A stretch of DNA of 64,000 nt from Panagrolaimus kolymaensis (taxonomy: Eukaryota; Nematoda; Chromadorea; Rhabditida; Panagrolaimidae). Numbering within the stretch: the stretch's first letter is position 1; every line of letters begins with the position of its first letter. A program made the translations under genes and the position numbers. The notes under the pieces are model-generated. The model was not told where the DNA came from and did no database searches. It saw only the letters and a program-made list of their open reading frames with translations. The stretch lies in NCBI GenBank assembly GCA_028622995.1, contig JAJQJQ010000008.1, forward strand, positions 186,001 to 250,000, read 5' to 3'. Of the stretch, positions 1 to 13,246 are shown one piece after another.

Positions 1-134
1 TTTAAGGTTATTCTTCGCAATATTTTTAATTTTATTTTATTATATCTCGAATTTCTAGCTTCAAACGTTCCATTCTTGGTGGAGGCGTTAAAAATAGCAA
101 TGCTATTACAAAATTTTTGTTTTGAAGCTAACTT

Positions 135-2542
135 TTTAAGGTTATTCTTCGCAATATTTTTAATTTTATTTTATTGAATCTCGAAATTCTAGCTTCAAAC
201 GTTCCATTCTTGGTGGGGGCGTTAAAAATAGCAATGCTATTACAAAATTTTTGTTTTGAAGCTAACTTTTTAAGGTTATTCTTCGCAATATTTATTTTTA
301 TTTTTTGAATAATTGAAGTCAAGCTTCAAACGTTCCATTCATTGTGGAGGCGTTAAAAATAGCAAAGCTATTACAAAATTTTTGTTTTGAAGCTAACTTT
401 TAAGGTTATTCTTCGCAATATTTTTAATTTTATTTTATTATATCTCGAATTTCTAGCTTCAAACGTTCCATTCTTGGTGGAGGCGTTAAAAATAGCAATG
501 CTATTACAAAATTTTTGTTTTGAAGCTAACTTTTTAAGGTTATTCTTCGCAATATTTTTAATTTTATTTTATTATATCTCGAATTTCTAGCTTCAAACGT
601 TCCATTCTTGGTGGAGGCGTTAAAAATAGCAATGCTATTACAAAATTTTTGTTTTGAAGCTAACTTTTTAAGGTTATTCTTCGCAATATTTTTAATTTTA
701 TTTTATTATATCTCGAATTTCTAGCTTCAAACGTTCCATTCTTGGTGGAGGCGTTAAAAATAGCAATGCTATTACAAAATTTTTGTTTTGAAGCTAACTT
801 TTTAAGGTTATTCTTCGCAATATTTTTAATTTTATTTTATTATATCTCGAATTTCTAGCTTCAAACGTTCCATTCTTGGTGGAGGCGTTAAAAATAGCAA
901 TGCTATTACAAAATTTTTGTTTTGAAGCTAACTTTTTAAGGTTATTCTTCGCAATATTTTTAATTTTATTTTATTATATCTCGAATTTCTAGCTTCAAAC
1001 GTTCCATTCTTGGTGGAGGCGTTAAAAATAGCAATGCTATTACAAAATTTTTGTTTTGAAGCTAACTTTTTAAGGTTATTCTTCGCAATATTTTTAATTT
1101 TATTTTATTATATCTCGAATTTCTAGCTTCAAACGTTCCATTCTTGGTGGAGGCGTTAAAAATAGCAATGCTATTACAAAATTTTTGTTTTGAAGCTAAC
1201 TTTTTAAGGTTATTCTTCGCAATATTTTTAATTTTATTTTATTATATCTCGAATTTCTAGCTTCAAACGTTCCATTCTTGGTGGAGGCGTTAAAAATAGC
1301 AATGCTATTACAAAATTTTTGTTTTGAAGCTAACTTTTTAAGGTTATTCTTCGCAATATTTTTAATTTTATTTTATTATATCTCGAATTTCTAGCTTCAA
1401 ACGTTCCATTCTTGGTGGAGGCGTTAAAAATAGCAATGCTATTACAAAATTTTTGTTTTGAAGCTAACTTTTTAAGGTTATTCTTCGCAATATTTTTAAT
1501 TTTATTTTATTATATCTCGAATTTCTAGCTTCAAACGTTCCATTCTTGGTGGAGGCGTTAAAAATAGCAATGCTATTACAAAATTTTTGTTTTGAAGCTA
1601 ACTTTTTAAGGTTATTCTTCGCAATATTTTTAATTTTATTTTATTATATCTCGAATTTCTAGCTTCAAACGTTCCATTCTTGGTGGAGGCGTTAAAAATA
1701 GCAATGCTATTACAAAATTTTTGTTTTGAAGCTAACTTTTTAAGGTTATTCTTCGCAATATTTTTAATTTTATTTTATTATATCTCGAATTTCTAGCTTC
1801 AAACGTTCCATTCTTGGTGGAGGCGTTAAAAATAGCAATGCTATTACAAAATTTTTGTTTTGAAGCTAACTTTTTAAGGTTATTCTTCGCAATATTTTTA
1901 ATTTTATTTTATTATATCTCGAATTTCTAGCTTCAAACGTTCCATTCTTGGTGGAGGCGTTAAAAATAGCAATGCTATTACAAAATTTTTGTTTTGAAGC
2001 TAACTTTTTAAGGTTATTCTTCGCAATATTTTTAATTTTATTTTATTATATCTCGAATTTCTAGCTTCAAACGTTCCATTCTTGGTGGAGGCGTTAAAAA
2101 TAGCAATGCTATTACAAAATTTTTGTTTTGAAGCTAACTTTTTAAGGTTATTCTTCGCAATATTTTTAATTTTATTTTATTATATCTCGAATTTCTAGCT
2201 TCAAACGTTCCATTCTTGGTGGAGGCGTTAAAAATAGCAATGCTATTACAAAATTTTTGTTTTGAAGCTAACTTTTTAAGGTTATTCTTCGCAATATTTT
2301 TAATTTTATTTTATTATATCTCGAATTTCTAGCTTCAAACGTTCCATTCTTGGTGGAGGCGTTAAAAATAGCAATGCTATTACAAAATTTTTGTTTTGAA
2401 GCTAACTTTTTAAGGTTATTCTTCGCAATATTTTTAATTTTATTTTATTATATCTCGAATTTCTAGCTTCAAACGTTCCATTCTTGGTGGAGGCGTTAAA
2501 AATAGCAATGCTATTACAAAATTTTTGTTTTGAAGCTAACTT
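135..2542. repeat. 18-monomer higher-order unit (B-C-A x16)
   Basis: A B monomer at 135 is followed by the 130-bp C monomer at 269 and then sixteen A monomers, giving 2,408 bp before the next B-C pair at 2543. The next B-C interval, 2543 to 3611, is a shortened version with six A monomers (1,068 bp). From 3611 the C monomers become frequent (3745, 4009, 4541). This shows expansion and contraction by whole monomers. Confidence 0.85.
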
Positions 2543-5500
2543 TTTAAGGTTATTCTTCGCAATATTTTTAATTTTATTTTATTGAATCTCGAAATTCTAG
2601 CTTCAAACGTTCCATTCTTGGTGGGGGCGTTAAAAATAGCAATGCTATTACAAAATTTTTGTTTTGAAGCTAACTTTTTAAGGTTATTCTTCGCAATATT
2701 TATTTTTATTTTTTGAATAATTGAAGTCAAGCTTCAAACGTTCCATTCATTGTGGAGGCGTTAAAAATAGCAAAGCTATTACAAAATTTTTGTTTTGAAG
2801 CTAACTTTTAAGGTTATTCTTCGCAATATTTTTAATTTTATTTTATTATATCTCGAATTTCTAGCTTCAAACGTTCCATTCTTGGTGGAGGCGTTAAAAA
2901 TAGCAATGCTATTACAAAATTTTTGTTTTGAAGCTAACTTTTTAAGGTTATTCTTCGCAATATTTTTAATTTTATTTTATTATATCTCGAATTTCTAGCT
3001 TCAAACGTTCCATTCTTGGTGGAGGCGTTAAAAATAGCAATGCTATTACAAAATTTTTGTTTTGAAGCTAACTTTTTAAGGTTATTCTTCGCAATATTTT
3101 TAATTTTATTTTATTATATCTCGAATTTCTAGCTTCAAACGTTCCATTCTTGGTGGAGGCGTTAAAAATAGCAATGCTATTACAAAATTTTTGTTTTGAA
3201 GCTAACTTTTTAAGGTTATTCTTCGCAATATTTTTAATTTTATTTTATTATATCTCGAATTTCTAGCTTCAAACGTTCCATTCTTGGTGGAGGCGTTAAA
3301 AATAGCAATGCTATTACAAAATTTTTGTTTTGAAGCTAACTTTTTAAGGTTATTCTTCGCAATATTTTTAATTTTATTTTATTATATCTCGAATTTCTAG
3401 CTTCAAACGTTCCATTCTTGGTGGAGGCGTTAAAAATAGCAATGCTATTACAAAATTTTTGTTTTGAAGCTAACTTTTTAAGGTTATTCTTCGCAATATT
3501 TTTAATTTTATTTTATTATATCTCGAATTTCTAGCTTCAAACGTTCCATTCTTGGTGGAGGCGTTAAAAATAGCAATGCTATTACAAAATTTTTGTTTTG
3601 AAGCTAACTTTTTAAGGTTATTCTTCGCAATATTTTTAATTTTATTTTATTGAATCTCGAAATTCTAGCTTCAAACGTTCCATTCTTGGTGGGGGCGTTA
3701 AAAATAGCAATGCTATTACAAAATTTTTGTTTTGAAGCTAACTTTTTAAGGTTATTCTTCGCAATATTTATTTTTATTTTTTGAATAATTGAAGTCAAGC
3801 TTCAAACGTTCCATTCATTGTGGAGGCGTTAAAAATAGCAAAGCTATTACAAAATTTTTGTTTTGAAGCTAACTTTTAAGGTTATTCTTCGCAATATTTT
3901 TAATTTTATTTTATTGAATCTCGAAATTCTAGCTTCAAACGTTCCATTCTTGGTGGAGGCGTTAAAAATAGCAATGCTATTACAAAATTTTTGTTTTGAA
4001 GCTAACTTTTTAAGGTTATTCTTCGCAATATTTATTTTTATTTTTTGAATAATTGAAGTCAAGCTTCAAACGTTCCATTCATTGTGGAGGCGTTAAAAAT
4101 AGCAAAGCTATTACAAAATTTTTGTTTTGAAGCTAACTTTTAAGGTTATTCTTCGCAATATTTTTAATTTTATTTTATTATATCTCGAATTTCTAGCTTC
4201 AAACGTTCCATTCTTGGTGGAGGCGTTAAAAATAGCAATGCTATTACAAAATTTTTGTTTTGAAGCTAACTTTTTAAGGTTATTCTTCGCAATATTTTTA
4301 ATTTTATTTTATTATATCTCGAATTTCTAGCTTCAAACGTTCCATTCTTGGTGGAGGCGTTAAAAATAGCAATGCTATTACAAAATTTTTGTTTTGAAGC
4401 TAACTTTTTAAGGTTATTCTTCGCAATATTTTTAATTTTATTTTATTGAATCTCGAAATTCTAGCTTCAAACGTTCCATTCTTGGTGGGGGCGTTAAAAA
4501 TAGCAATGCTATTACAAAATTTTTGTTTTGAAGCTAACTTTTTAAGGTTATTCTTCGCAATATTTATTTTTATTTTTTGAATAATTGAAGTCAAGCTTCA
4601 AACGTTCCATTCATTGTGGAGGCGTTAAAAATAGCAAAGCTATTACAAAATTTTTGTTTTGAAGCTAACTTTTAAGGTTATTCTTCGCAATATTTTTAAT
4701 TTTATTTTATTGAATCTCGAAATTCTAGCTTCAAACGTTCCATTCTTGGTGGAGGCGTTAAAAATAGCAATGCTATTACAAAATTTTTGTTTTGAAGCTA
4801 ACTTTTTAAGGTTATTCTTCGCAATATTTTTAATTTTATTTTATTATATCTCGAATTTCTAGCTTCAAACGTTCCATTCTTGGTGGAGGCGTTAAAAATA
4901 GCAATGCTATTACAAAATTTTTGTTTTGAAGCTAACTTTTTAAGGTTATTCTTCGCAATATTTTTAATTTTATTTTATTATATCTCGAATTTCTAGCTTC
5001 AAACGTTCCATTCTTGGTGGAGGCGTTAAAAATAGCAATGCTATTACAAAATTTTTGTTTTGAAGCTAACTTTTTAAGGTTATTCTTCGCAATATTTTTA
5101 ATTTTATTTTATTGAATCTCGAAATTCTAGCTTCAAACGTTCCATTCTTGGTGGGGGCGTTAAAAATAGCAATGCTATTACAAAATTTTTGTTTTGAAGC
5201 TAACTTTTTAAGGTTATTCTTCGCAATATTTTTAATTTTATTTTATTATATCTCGAATTTCTAGCTTCAAACGTTCCATTCTTGGTGGAGGCGTTAAAAA
5301 TAGCAATGCTATTACAAAATTTTTGTTTTGAAGCTAACTTTTTAAGGTTATTCTTCGCAATATTTTTAATTTTATTTTATTATATCTCGAATTTCTAGCT
5401 TCAAACGTTCCATTCTTGGTGGAGGCGTTAAAAATAGCAATGCTATTACAAAATTTTTGTTTTGAAGCTAACTTTTTAAGGTTATTCTTCGCAATATTTT

Positions 5501-8500
5501 TAATTTTATTTTATTGAATCTCGAAATTCTAGCTTCAAACGTTCCATTCTTGGTGGGGGCGTTAAAAATAGCAATGCTATTACAAAATTTTTGTTTTGAA
5601 GCTAACTTTTTAAGGTTATTCTTCGCAATATTTTTAATTTTATTTTATTTAATCTCGAAATTCTAGCTTCAAACGTTCCATTCTTGGTGGAGGCGTTAAA
5701 AATAGCAATGCTATTACAAAATTTTTGTTTTGAAGCTAACTTTTTAAGGTTATTCTTCGCAATATTTTTAATTTTATTTTATTGAATCTCGAAATTCTAG
5801 CTTCAAACGTTCCATTCTTGGTGGGGGCGTTAAAAATAGCAATGCTATTACAAAATTTTTGTTTTGAAGCTAACTTTTTAAGGTTATTCTTCGCAATATT
5901 TTTAATTTTATTTTATTATATCTCGAATTTCTAGCTTCAAACGTTCCATTCTTGGTGGAGGCGTTAAAAATAGCAATGCTATTACAAAATTTTTGTTTTG
6001 AAGCTAACTTTTTAAGGTTATTCTTCGCAATATTTTTAATTTTATTTTATTATATCTCGAATTTCTAGCTTCAAACGTTCCATTCTTGGTGGAGGCGTTA
6101 AAAATAGCAATGCTATTACAAAATTTTTGTTTTGAAGCTAACTTTTTAAGGTTATTCTTCGCAATATTTTTAATTTTATTTTATTGAATCTCGAAATTCT
6201 AGCTTCAAACGTTCCATTCTTGGTGGGGGCGTTAAAAATAGCAATGCTATTACAAAATTTTTGTTTTGAAGCTAACTTTTTAAGGTTATTCTTCGCAATA
6301 TTTTTAATTTTATTTTATTATATCTCGAATTTCTAGCTTCAAACGTTCCATTCTTGGTGGAGGCGTTAAAAATAGCAATGCTATTACAAAATTTTTGTTT
6401 TGAAGCTAACTTTTTAAGGTTATTCTTCGCAATATTTTTAATTTTATTTTATTATATCTCGAATTTCTAGCTTCAAACGTTCCATTCTTGGTGGAGGCGT
6501 TAAAAATAGCAATGCTATTACAAAATTTTTGTTTTGAAGCTAACTTTTTAAGGTTATTCTTCGCAATATTTTTAATTTTATTTTATTGAATCTCGAAATT
6601 CTAGCTTCAAACGTTCCATTCTTGGTGGGGGCGTTAAAAATAGCAATGCTATTACAAAATTTTTGTTTTGAAGCTAACTTTTTAAGGTTATTCTTCGCAA
6701 TATTTTTAATTTTATTTTATTTAATCTCGAAATTCTAGCTTCAAACGTTCCATTCTTGGTGGGGGCGTTAAAAATAGCAATGCTATTACAAAATTTTTGT
6801 TTTGAAGCTAACTTTTTAAGGTTATTCTTCGCAATATTTTTAATTTTATTTTATTATATCTCGAATTTCTAGCTTCAAACGTTCCATTCTTGGTGGAGGC
6901 GTTAAAAATAGCAATGCTATTACAAAATTTTTGTTTTGAAGCTAACTTTTTAAGGTTATTCTTCGCAATATTTTTAATTTTATTTTATTATATCTCGAAT
7001 TTCTAGCTTCAAACGTTCCATTCTTGGTGGAGGCGTTAAAAATAGCAATGCTATTACAAAATTTTTGTTTTGAAGCTAACTTTTTAAGGTTATTCTTCGC
7101 AATATTTTTAATTTTATTTTATTGAATCTCGAAATTCTAGCTTCAAACGTTCCATTCTTGGTGGGGGCGTTAAAAATAGCAATGCTATTACAAAATTTTT
7201 GTTTTGAAGCTAACTTTTTAAGGTTATTCTTCGCAATATTTTTAATTTTATTTTATTATATCTCGAATTTCTAGCTTCAAACGTTCCATTCTTGGTGGAG
7301 GCGTTAAAAATAGCAATGCTATTACAAAATTTTTGTTTTGAAGCTAACTTTTTAAGGTTATTCTTCGCAATATTTTTAATTTTATTTTATTGAATCTCGA
7401 AATTCTAGCTTCAAACGTTCCATTCTTGGTGGGGGCGTTAAAAATAGCAATGCTATTACAAAATTTTTGTTTTGAAGCTAACTTTTTAAGGTTATTCTTC
7501 GCAATATTTTTAATTTTATTTTATTTAATCTCGAAATTCTAGCTTCAAACGTTCCATTCTTGGTGGGGGCGTTAAAAATAGCAATGCTATTACAAAATTT
7601 TTGTTTTGAAGCTAACTTTTTAAGGTTATTCTTCGCAATATTTTTAATTTTATTTTATTATATCTCGAATTTCTAGCTTCAAACGTTCCATTCTTGGTGG
7701 AGGCGTTAAAAATAGCAATGCTATTACAAAATTTTTGTTTTGAAGCTAACTTTTTAAGGTTATTCTTCGCAATATTTTTAATTTTATTTTATTGAATCTC
7801 GAAATTCTAGCTTCAAACGTTCCATTCTTGGTGGGGGCGTTAAAAATAGCAATGCTATTACAAAATTTTTGTTTTGAAGCTAACTTTTTAAGGTTATTCT
7901 TCGCAATATTTTTAATTTTATTTTATTATATCTCGAATTTCTAGCTTCAAACGTTCCATTCTTGGTGGAGGCGTTAAAAATAGCAATGCTATTACAAAAT
8001 TTTTGTTTTGAAGCTAACTTTTTAAGGTTATTCTTCGCAATATTTTTAATTTTATTTTATTGAATCTCGAAATTCTAGCTTCAAACGTTCCATTCTTGGT
8101 GGGGGCGTTAAAAATAGCAATGCTATTACAAAATTTTTGTTTTGAAGCTAACTTTTTAAGGTTATTCTTCGCAATATTTTTAATTTTATTTTATTATATC
8201 TCGAATTTCTAGCTTCAAACGTTCCATTCTTGGTGGAGGCGTTAAAAATAGCAATGCTATTACAAAATTTTTGTTTTGAAGCTAACTTTTTAAGGTTATT
8301 CTTCGCAATATTTTTAATTTTATTTTATTATATCTCGAATTTCTAGCTTCAAACGTTCCATTCTTGGTGGAGGCGTTAAAAATAGCAATGCTATTACAAA
8401 ATTTTTGTTTTGAAGCTAACTTTTTAAGGTTATTCTTCGCAATATTTTTAATTTTATTTTATTGAATCTCGAAATTCTAGCTTCAAACGTTCCATTCTTG

Positions 8501-11500
8501 GTGGGGGCGTTAAAAATAGCAATGCTATTACAAAATTTTTGTTTTGAAGCTAACTTTTTAAGGTTATTCTTCGCAATATTTTTAATTTTATTTTATTTAA
8601 TCTCGAAATTCTAGCTTCAAACGTTCCATTCTTGGTGGGGGCGTTAAAAATAGCAATGCTATTACAAAATTTTTGTTTTGAAGCTAACTTTTTAAGGTTA
8701 TTCTTCGCAATATTTTTAATTTTATTTTATTATATCTCGAATTTCTAGCTTCAAACGTTCCATTCTTGGTGGAGGCGTTAAAAATAGCAATGCTATTACA
8801 AAATTTTTGTTTTGAAGCTAACTTTTTAAGGTTATTCTTCGCAATATTTTTAATTTTATTTTATTATTTCTCGAATTTCTAGCTTCAAACGTTCCATTCT
8901 TGGTGGAGGCGTTAAAAATAGCAATGCTATTACAAAATTTTTGTTTTGAAGCTAACTTTTTAAGGTTATTCTTCGCAATATTTTTAATTTTATTTTATTG
9001 AATCTCGAAATTCTAGCTTCAAACGTTCCATTCTTGGTGGGGGCGTTAAAAATAGCAATGCTATTACAAAATTTTTGTTTTGAAGCTAACTTTTTAAGGT
9101 TATTCTTCGCAATATTTTTAATTTTATTTTATTTAATCTCGAAATTCTAGCTTCAAACGTTCCATTCTTGGTGGGGGCGTTAAAAATAGCAATGCTATTA
9201 CAAAATTTTTGTTTTGAAGCTAACTTTTTAAGGTTATTCTTCGCAATATTTTTAATTTTATTTTATTATATCTCGAATTTCTAGCTTCAAACGTTCCATT
9301 CTTGGTGGAGGCGTTAAAAATAGCAATGCTATTACAAAATTTTTGTTTTGAAGCTAACTTTTTAAGGTTATTCTTCGCAATATTTTTAATTTTATTTTAT
9401 TATATCTCGAATTTCTAGCTTCAAACGTTCCATTCTTGGTGGAGGCGTTAAAAATAGCAATGCTATTACAAAATTTTTGTTTTGAAGCTAACTTTTTAAG
9501 GTTATTCTTCGCAATATTTTTAATTTTATTTTATTGAATCTCGAAATTCTAGCTTCAAACGTTCCATTCTTGGTGGGGGCGTTAAAAATAGCAATGCTAT
9601 TACAAAATTTTTGTTTTGAAGCTAACTTTTTAAGGTTATTCTTCGCAATATTTTTAATTTTATTTTATTATATCTCGAATTTCTAGCTTCAAACGTTCCA
9701 TTCTTGGTGGAGGCGTTAAAAATAGCAATGCTATTACAAAATTTTTGTTTTGAAGCTAACTTTTTAAGGTTATTCTTCGCAATATTTTTAATTTTATTTT
9801 ATTGAATCTCGAAATTCTAGCTTCAAACGTTCCATTCTTGGTGGGGGCGTTAAAAATAGCAATGCTATTACAAAATTTTTGTTTTGAAGCTAACTTTTTA
9901 AGGTTATTCTTCGCAATATTTTTAATTTTATTTTATTATATCTCGAATTTCTAGCTTCAAACGTTCCATTCTTGGTGGAGGCGTTAAAAATAGCAATGCT
10001 ATTACAAAATTTTTGTTTTGAAGCTAACTTTTTAAGGTTATTCTTCGCAATATTTTTAATTTTATTTTATTATATCTCGAATTTCTAGCTTCAAACGTTC
10101 CATTCTTGGTGGAGGCGTTAAAAATAGCAATGCTATTACAAAATTTTTGTTTTGAAGCTAACTTTTTAAGGTTATTCTTCGCAATATTTTTAATTTTATT
10201 TTATTGAATCTCGAAATTCTAGCTTCAAACGTTCCATTCTTGGTGGGGGCGTTAAAAATAGCAATGCTATTACAAAATTTTTGTTTTGAAGCTAACTTTT
10301 TAAGGTTATTCTTCGCAATATTTTTAATTTTATTTTATTTAATCTCGAAATTCTAGCTTCAAACGTTCCATTCTTGGTGGGGGCGTTAAAAATAGCAATG
10401 CTATTACAAAATTTTTGTTTTGAAGCTAACTTTTTAAGGTTATTCTTCGCAATATTTTTAATTTTATTTTATTATATCTCGAATTTCTAGCTTCAAACGT
10501 TCCATTCTTGGTGGAGGCGTTAAAAATAGCAATGCTATTACAAAATTTTTGTTTTGAAGCTAACTTTTTAAGGTTATTCTTCGCAATATTTTTAATTTTA
10601 TTTTATTGAATCTCGAAATTCTAGCTTCAAACGTTCCATTCTTGGTGGGGGCGTTAAAAATAGCAATGCTATTACAAAATTTTTGTTTTGAAGCTAACTT
10701 TTTAAGGTTATTCTTCGCAATATTTTTAATTTTATTTTATTATATCTCGAATTTCTAGCTTCAAACGTTCCATTCTTGGTGGAGGCGTTAAAAATAGCAA
10801 TGCTATTACAAAATTTTTGTTTTGAAGCTAACTTTTTAAGGTTATTCTTCGCAATATTTTTAATTTTATTTTATTATATCTCGAATTTCTAGCTTCAAAC
10901 GTTCCATTCTTGGTGGAGGCGTTAAAAATAGCAATGCTATTACAAAATTTTTGTTTTGAAGCTAACTTTTTAAGGTTATTCTTCGCAATATTTTTAATTT
11001 TATTTTATTATATCTCGAATTTCTAGCTTCAAACGTTCCATTCTTGGTGGAGGCGTTAAAAATAGCAATGCTATTACAAAATTTTTGTTTTGAAGCTAAC
11101 TTTTTAAGGTTATTCTTCGCAATATTTTTAATTTTATTTTATTGAATCTCGAAATTCTAGCTTCAAACGTTCCATTCTTGGTGGGGGCGTTAAAAATAGC
11201 AATGCTATTACAAAATTTTTGTTTTGAAGCTAACTTTTTAAGGTTATTCTTCGCAATATTTTTAATTTTATTTTATTATATCTCGAATTTCTAGCTTCAA
11301 ACGTTCCATTCTTGGTGGAGGCGTTAAAAATAGCAATGCTATTACAAAATTTTTGTTTTGAAGCTAACTTTTTAAGGTTATTCTTCGCAATATTTTTAAT
11401 TTTATTTTATTATATCTCGAATTTCTAGCTTCAAACGTTCCATTCTTGGTGGAGGCGTTAAAAATAGCAATGCTATTACAAAATTTTTGTTTTGAAGCTA

Positions 11501-11638
11501 ACTTTTTAAGGTTATTCTTCGCAATATTTTTAATTTTATTTTATTGAATCTCGAAATTCTAGCTTCAAACGTTCCATTCTTGGTGGGGGCGTTAAAAATA
11601 GCAATGCTATTACAAAATTTTTGTTTTGAAGCTAACTT

Positions 11639-13246
11639 TTTAAGGTTATTCTTCGCAATATTTTTAATTTTATTTTATTTAATCTCGAAATTCTAGCTTC
11701 AAACGTTCCATTCTTGGTGGGGGCGTTAAAAATAGCAATGCTATTACAAAATTTTTGTTTTGAAGCTAACTTTTTAAGGTTATTCTTCGCAATATTTTTA
11801 ATTTTATTTTATTATATCTCGAATTTCTAGCTTCAAACGTTCCATTCTTGGTGGAGGCGTTAAAAATAGCAATGCTATTACAAAATTTTTGTTTTGAAGC
11901 TAACTTTTTAAGGTTATTCTTCGCAATATTTTTAATTTTATTTTATTGAATCTCGAAATTCTAGCTTCAAACGTTCCATTCTTGGTGGGGGCGTTAAAAA
12001 TAGCAATGCTATTACAAAATTTTTGTTTTGAAGCTAACTTTTTAAGGTTATTCTTCGCAATATTTTTAATTTTATTTTATTATATCTCGAATTTCTAGCT
12101 TCAAACGTTCCATTCTTGGTGGAGGCGTTAAAAATAGCAATGCTATTACAAAATTTTTGTTTTGAAGCTAACTTTTTAAGGTTATTCTTCGCAATATTTT
12201 TAATTTTATTTTATTATATCTCGAATTTCTAGCTTCAAACGTTCCATTCTTGGTGGAGGCGTTAAAAATAGCAATGCTATTACAAAATTTTTGTTTTGAA
12301 GCTAACTTTTTAAGGTTATTCTTCGCAATATTTTTAATTTTATTTTATTGAATCTCGAAATTCTAGCTTCAAACGTTCCATTCTTGGTGGGGGCGTTAAA
12401 AATAGCAATGCTATTACAAAATTTTTGTTTTGAAGCTAACTTTTTAAGGTTATTCTTCGCAATATTTTTAATTTTATTTTATTTAATCTCGAAATTCTAG
12501 CTTCAAACGTTCCATTCTTGGTGGGGGCGTTAAAAATAGCAATGCTATTACAAAATTTTTGTTTTGAAGCTAACTTTTTAAGGTTATTCTTCGCAATATT
12601 TTTAATTTTATTTTATTATATCTCGAATTTCTAGCTTCAAACGTTCCATTCTTGGTGGAGGCGTTAAAAATAGCAATGCTATTACAAAATTTTTGTTTTG
12701 AAGCTAACTTTTTAAGGTTATTCTTCGCAATATTTTTAATTTTATTTTATTGAATCTCGAAATTCTAGCTTCAAACGTTCCATTCTTGGTGGGGGCGTTA
12801 AAAATAGCAATGCTATTACAAAATTTTTGTTTTGAAGCTAACTTTTTAAGGTTATTCTTCGCAATATTTTTAATTTTATTTTATTATATCTCGAATTTCT
12901 AGCTTCAAACGTTCCATTCTTGGTGGAGGCGTTAAAAATAGCAATGCTATTACAAAATTTTTGTTTTGAAGCTAACTTTTTAAGGTTATTCTTCGCAATA
13001 TTTTTAATTTTATTTTATTATATCTCGAATTTCTAGCTTCAAACGTTCCATTCTTGGTGGAGGCGTTAAAAATAGCAATGCTATTACAAAATTTTTGTTT
13101 TGAAGCTAACTTTTTAAGGTTATTCTTCGCAATATTTTTAATTTTATTTTATTGAATCTCGAAATTCTAGCTTCAAACGTTCCATTCTTGGTGGGGGCGT
13201 TAAAAATAGCAATGCTATTACAAAATTTTTGTTTTGAAGCTAACTT
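11639..13246. repeat. Tandem higher-order hexamer D-A-B-A-A-B (two copies)
   Basis: The monomers starting at 11639, 11773, 11907, 12041, 12175 and 12309 have classes D, A, B, A, A, B. The same six-class order repeats from 12443 to 13246, and another D follows at 13247. Across 5.6-13.4 kb the D monomers start near 5609, 6681, 7485, 8557, 9093, 10299, 11639, 12443 and 13247. Every one is preceded by a B monomer. Confidence 0.85.
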
